From positions 8,254 through 16,973 of the forward strand of contig DBBA01000227.1 in assembly GCA_002291955.1 (NCBI GenBank): 8,720 bases of DNA. The letters are read 5' to 3'. This document shows positions 6,618-8,720 of this stretch, piece by piece; within the stretch, counting starts at the first letter, position 1; each line of letters starts with the position of its first letter. The notes below the pieces were generated by a model. That model was not told the origin of the DNA, did not search any database, and worked only from the letters and a program-made list of their open reading frames with translations. Made by a program: the position numbers and the translations under genes. The stretch comes from Rhodobacteraceae bacterium UBA996 (GTDB taxonomy: Bacteria; Pseudomonadota; Alphaproteobacteria; Rhodobacterales; Rhodobacteraceae).

Positions 6618-6665
6618 TCGGTCGTTCAGGAATGGGGTCGGTCAGGACTGGGGTCGGTCAGGACT
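6618..6665 (-). repeat. Three tandem 16-base repeats in the carboxypeptidase leader
   Basis: On the coding (minus) strand the unit AGTCCTGACCGACCCC occurs twice perfectly (6665-6650 and 6649-6634). A third copy (6633-6618, ATTCCTGAACGACCGA) matches 12 of 16 positions and runs into the ribosome binding site. A protein-binding array, an RNA leader element or simple slippage duplication are all possible. I see no good -35/-10 pair in or around it. Confidence 0.9.
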
Positions 6666-6672
6666 GGGGCCG

Positions 6673-6703
6673 GGCCGCGCCGGGGCGGCCGGGCCGGGGG
6701 GGG
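6673..6703 (-). terminator. GC-rich hairpin and G8/C8 run after the SPOR lipoprotein gene
   Basis: GGCCGC (6673-6678) pairs with GCGGCC (6685-6690) around a 6-base loop, just downstream of the lipoprotein stop. A run of eight G (6696-6703 on plus; C8 on the transcript) abuts the stop codon. No U-run follows, so termination is doubtful and read-through into the operon is possible. Confidence 0.3.
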
Positions 6704-7825
6704 TCAGCCGCGCACGAAGTAGGCGTCGGCGAAGCCCAGAGCCTTGACGCTGTTCAGGAGGGCGTCAAGGTCGGCACGGGTCGAGGCGGGGCCTGCCAGC
6801 ACGCGCCAGATGGTCCGCTCGCCGCTTTGTGACTGGCGGATGTCGGGGATGATGCCTGCGGCGCGCAGGCGGTCGGCGGCTTCGGTGGCGTTGGCCTCGA
6901 CCGAGAAGAGACCGGCCTGCACGAAGGAACGGGCCTGACCGTCGGCCGGGGCGGCCGATGTGTCCGCAGCGGGGGCGGCGTCGAGCGACTGGGTCTCGAC
7001 GGTGGCGGGGGCCAGCGTCTCGGCGTCGATCGTGCCGGATCCGGCAGTGTCGGGCGCAGTCTCGGGCGCGGCAGTCTCGGGCGTTGCCGCGCCATTGCCG
7101 CGGCGCAGGAAGCCGAACAGGCCGCGGCGCGGGGCGGGCGCTTCGGGGGCCACGACGGCCGGGTCGGTCAGGGCGGCCTCGGCCGCCGCACCGGCGGCGT
7201 CGGCGCTGCCTTCGGCGGCGGTCGATGCGGCCGCACCGGTTGCCGCCAGCGCGGCGGCGGCGATGGCGGCGGCATCATCGGTGGCGGCGGTGTCGGTGGC
7301 GGCGGTGTCCGTGGTGCCTGCGGGGGCGGGTTCGGCCCCGGGCGGCGGGGCGACCTCGATCTCGCGGCGGACCAGCGCGACCACGCTGAGGTCGGTCGGC
7401 TGGCCTGCGAGGATTTCCAGCGTCGCGGCGGCATCCGACGAGATCAGGATGCGGGGGCCCGGCGCCTCTCCGTCGCGGCGGAACAGGGCGCCGATGGTGG
7501 ATTTGCCGTTGGCCGTGTTGCGGATCACCACGCGCTGGGGTTCGCGGACATCGGGGTGTGCGACCCAGACGCCGCCCAGCGACGGACGACCATCCCAGAG
7601 CCCGCGTTCGGCGGCCTGGAAGACGTCGGGCGCTTCCTCGTCCTGTTCGACGACGCTGCCGGGGGCGACCGCCACGCGTTCGGCCGATCCGGCGCGCGGC
7701 TGCGTGAGGCTGGCGAGCGGCCCCGTCTCGCATCCGGACAGGACGAAGGCGGCGCACAGCGCAAGCCCCAGTCGCGCAGTCCCATGACGTGCGGCCCCAT
7801 GACGTGCGGCCGTGGTCGTTGCCAT
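6704..7825 (-). CDS. SPOR domain-containing lipoprotein
   Basis: This 373-residue predicted lipoprotein has a positively charged n-region, a hydrophobic segment (19-29) and a lipobox LSGC with C32 as the acylation site. Residues about 77-153 form a compact domain (WDGRPSLGGVWVAHPDV, then VVIRNTANGKSTIGALF and ISSDAAATLEILAG). Its layout recalls the RlpA-like double-psi beta barrel, but I see no catalytic residues; this is inference. A long Ala/Thr/Pro-rich linker (about 156-297) leads to a C-terminal SPOR domain (298-373, RSFVQAGLFSVEANA to FADAYFVRG), which by family binds denuded glycan strands at division sites. The frame is open upstream to 8023. I chose the ATG at 7825 because the signal peptide begins there and AGGGGG lies 6 bases before it. 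The next gene downstream is a DD-carboxypeptidase, which fits an envelope role. Confidence 0.88.
   Translation of the reverse strand: MATTTAARHGAARHGTARLGLALCAAFVLSGCETGPLASLTQPRAGSAERVAVAPGSVVEQDEEAPDVFQAAERGLWDGRPSLGGVWVAHPDVREPQRVVIRNTANGKSTIGALFRRDGEAPGPRILISSDAAATLEILAGQPTDLSVVALVRREIEVAPPPGAEPAPAGTTDTAATDTAATDDAAAIAAAALAATGAAASTAAEGSADAAGAAAEAALTDPAVVAPEAPAPRRGLFGFLRRGNGAATPETAAPETAPDTAGSGTIDAETLAPATVETQSLDAAPAADTSAAPADGQARSFVQAGLFSVEANATEAADRLRAAGIIPDIRQSQSGERTIWRVLAGPASTRADLDALLNSVKALGFADAYFVRG
7280..7309 (-). repeat. 15-base tandem duplication encoding DTAAT twice
   Basis: On the plus strand GGTGGCGGCGGTGTC occurs at 7280-7294 and again at 7295-7309 with no mismatch. It encodes two DTAAT units (residues 173-182) in the Ala-rich linker of the lipoprotein. 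It keeps the reading frame. Confidence 0.9.
7781..7810 (-). repeat. 15-base tandem duplication in the lipoprotein signal peptide
   Basis: On the plus strand CCCATGACGTGCGGC occurs at 7781-7795 and 7796-7810, perfectly. In the lipoprotein it encodes AARHG twice (residues 6-15), followed by a related TARLG. The duplication lengthens the basic n-region by five residues and keeps the frame. Confidence 0.92.
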
Positions 7826-8019
7826 GTCCTGCCCCCTGCCTGCGGCGGATGGTCCGCCCTGCGGCCCGGCACGAAGGACCGCCTGCGCCTCGGATTTTCT
7901 CGCGCCTGTGCCCCGGCGCGTTGCGCACAGTGTATCCGCGGCAGGCGGGCATGGAAAGACCAAGCCGGGGGGGCCGGGGGGTTCCTTGCCGATGGGTCCG
8001 CGCCTGCCGGGCGGCGGGA
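7826..8019 (-). other. Gap between the dehydratase gene and the SPOR lipoprotein gene
   Basis: These 194 bases presumably hold the lipoprotein promoter, but no convincing -35/-10 pair was found. A 6-bp hairpin (GGCGGA 7844-7849 with TCCGCC 7853-7858, 3-base loop) lies close to the lipoprotein start. Two long G-runs (7967-7973 and 7976-7981) lie just downstream of the dehydratase stop on the transcript side. No gene is seen. Confidence 0.5.
7832..7837 (-). promoter_or_regulatory. Ribosome binding site of the SPOR lipoprotein gene
   Basis: AGGGGG on the minus strand lies 6 bases before the ATG at 7825. It helps decide this start against the longer open frame to 8023. Confidence 0.5.
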
Positions 8020-8316
8020 TCACGCCAGACGGTCCATCGCCGCGGCAAGGTCGAGGTCAAGCTGCGTGAGGCCGCCCGCATCATGGGTGGTCAGCGTGAC
8101 CGTGACGCGGTTCCAGACGTTCGTCCATTCGGGGTGGTGGTCGAGTTTCTCGGCCACCAGCGCAGCGCGCGACATGAAGCCCCAGGCGGCCGAGAAATCG
8201 GCGAAGCGGAAGGTGCGGGTGATCGCGTCGCGCCCCTCGACCGGGGTCCAGCCCGCGGTCAGGAGGGGGGCCAGGGCGGCGTCGCGGGCGGGGCCGGTCA
8301 GGCGCGCGGGTCTCAT
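8020..8316 (-). CDS. phhB: 4a-hydroxytetrahydrobiopterin dehydratase (pterin-4a-carbinolamine dehydratase)
   Basis: This 98-residue protein has the full length and signature of the PCD/DCoH family. It has TRTFRFADFSAAWGFM (33-48) and then the strongly conserved LDHHPEWTNVWNRVTVTLTTHD (58-79). H60, H61 and H78 are the expected active-site histidines. The enzyme dehydrates the 4a-carbinolamine formed by phenylalanine hydroxylase to recycle the pterin cofactor. No phenylalanine hydroxylase gene is in the window, so the partner may lie elsewhere or the protein may do another job. The frame is open up to 8514, but the family N-terminus starts at the ATG at 8316. That ATG overlaps the glutathione transferase stop (ATGA at 8316-8313). 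There is no Shine-Dalgarno, so translation is probably coupled. Confidence 0.92.
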   Translation of the reverse strand: MRPARLTGPARDAALAPLLTAGWTPVEGRDAITRTFRFADFSAAWGFMSRAALVAEKLDHHPEWTNVWNRVTVTLTTHDAGGLTQLDLDLAAAMDRLA

Positions 8317-8720
8317 GCGGGGGCCGTGGTGTCGAGGCGGGCCTGGTCGGCGGCGTTCAGGTCCCCGGCACGGGTCCACGCGGGGCGGGCCACGATACGG
8401 TCGCGGTAGGCGGTGAAGGCAGGGGTCCCTGGCAGGGTGCCGAACATCAGGCCCCAGACGACTTGGGCGCCGACATAGACGTCGGCGGCGGTGAAGCGGT
8501 CCCCCGCGATCCATTCCGATTGCGCGACCGCGCCGTCCAGCGTGCTGATCGCCTTGTCGGGCGTGCCGTATCCCACCATGCCGCGCTTGTCGGGCGGCAC
8601 CTCGAACCCCATCGCGCGGTGGGTCAGCGCCGATTCCAGCGGCCCTGCGGTTAAGGACAGACAGCGCCAGAAGCGGGCGGATTCGTCGGGTGTCTCGGGC
8701 GCCAGACGCGCCTGGGGAAA
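8313..8720 (-). CDS. Glutathione S-transferase family protein, C-terminal part (partial)
   Basis: The frame is open to the window edge, giving 135 visible residues plus stop; the start and the N-terminal thioredoxin-like domain lie beyond 8720. The visible part is the all-helical GST C-terminal domain. ESARFWRCLSLTAGPLESAL comes early, followed by the diagnostic SEWIAGDRFTAADVYVGAQVVWGLMFG block. Its TAAD aspartate is the conserved N-capping residue of GST helix 6. Next comes FTAYRDRIVARPAWTRA, typical of the last helices. An internal ATG at 8612 is not the true start, because clear family sequence continues upstream in frame. The substrate and class are not determinable without the N-terminal domain. 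It is co-oriented with and overlaps the dehydratase gene by 4 bases, so the two form a small operon. Confidence 0.88.
   Translation of the reverse strand, partial: FPQARLAPETPDESARFWRCLSLTAGPLESALTHRAMGFEVPPDKRGMVGYGTPDKAISTLDGAVAQSEWIAGDRFTAADVYVGAQVVWGLMFGTLPGTPAFTAYRDRIVARPAWTRAGDLNAADQARLDTTAPA

Noticed and set aside
7929..7957. A possible minus-strand promoter upstream of the SPOR gene, with TACACT as a -10 (AGTGTA at 7929-7934 on plus)
   Set aside because: The match is only 4/6, and no TTGACA-like -35 lies at proper spacing; the nearest TTG word is about 23 bases away.
7967..7981. Candidate G-quadruplex from adjacent G7 and G6 runs
   Set aside because: There are only two tracts separated by CC; folding would need near-zero loops, so I do not list it as a feature.
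7826..8023. A 66-residue N-terminal extension of the SPOR protein
   Set aside because: It would bury the signal peptide and lipobox; a normal signal peptide with a ribosome binding site begins at 7825.
1..8720. A hidden mobile element, defence system or CRISPR array
   Set aside because: There are no transposase, integrase, nuclease-helicase, toxin-antitoxin or spaced-repeat patterns; all large frames are accounted for by housekeeping genes.

Overview
The window is about 8.7 kb of very GC-rich, gene-dense DNA. Gene content, codon use and gene order point to an alphaproteobacterium, most likely of the Rhodobacterales (Paracoccus/Rhodobacter/roseobacter type). This is inference from recognisable protein families; there is no rRNA or marker phylogeny here. 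Nearly everything is ordinary housekeeping sequence. I found no CRISPR array, transposase, phage gene, tRNA or rRNA.

Layout. (1) A plus-strand TIM-barrel sugar-phosphate isomerase/epimerase-like protein (36-851), preceded by a hexanucleotide repeat. (2) A 289-base gap between convergent genes (852-1140) that holds back-to-back GC-rich hairpins. (3) A compact six-gene minus-strand block that reads, in transcription order, D-Ala-D-Ala carboxypeptidase (6603-5446), thymidylate kinase tmk (5449-4811), DNA polymerase III delta' holB (4814-3687), a TatD-family nuclease (3671-2871), a PhnP-like metallo-beta-lactamase-fold hydrolase (2869-2072) and an AEC permease (2070-1141). Junctions are 4-base overlaps, 1-base gaps or a 15-base gap, so it is very probably one operon with translational coupling. 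The tmk-holB-tatD core is an ancient bacterial gene order (E. coli has tmk-holB-ycfH). (4) Upstream on the same strand is a SPOR-domain lipoprotein (7825-6704), separated from the carboxypeptidase gene by a 100-base leader made of three tandem 16-base repeats plus GC-rich sequence. (5) After a 194-base gap comes a pterin-4a-carbinolamine dehydratase (8316-8020), translationally coupled to a glutathione S-transferase whose 5' end lies outside the window (8313 to beyond 8720).

How they fit together. The SPOR lipoprotein and the DD-carboxypeptidase are both envelope/peptidoglycan proteins and could be functionally paired. tmk and holB supply dTTP synthesis and the replicative clamp loader. The TatD and MBL hydrolases are conserved housekeeping enzymes whose substrates cannot be read from sequence. 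The AEC permease at the operon end has no obvious link to the rest.

The less ordinary signals are small-scale: short perfect tandem duplications in leaders and in the lipoprotein gene, a shared CCTGACC-type repeat just before two ribosome binding sites, and the paired hairpins at 1027-1085. I see no convincing undescribed multi-gene system.
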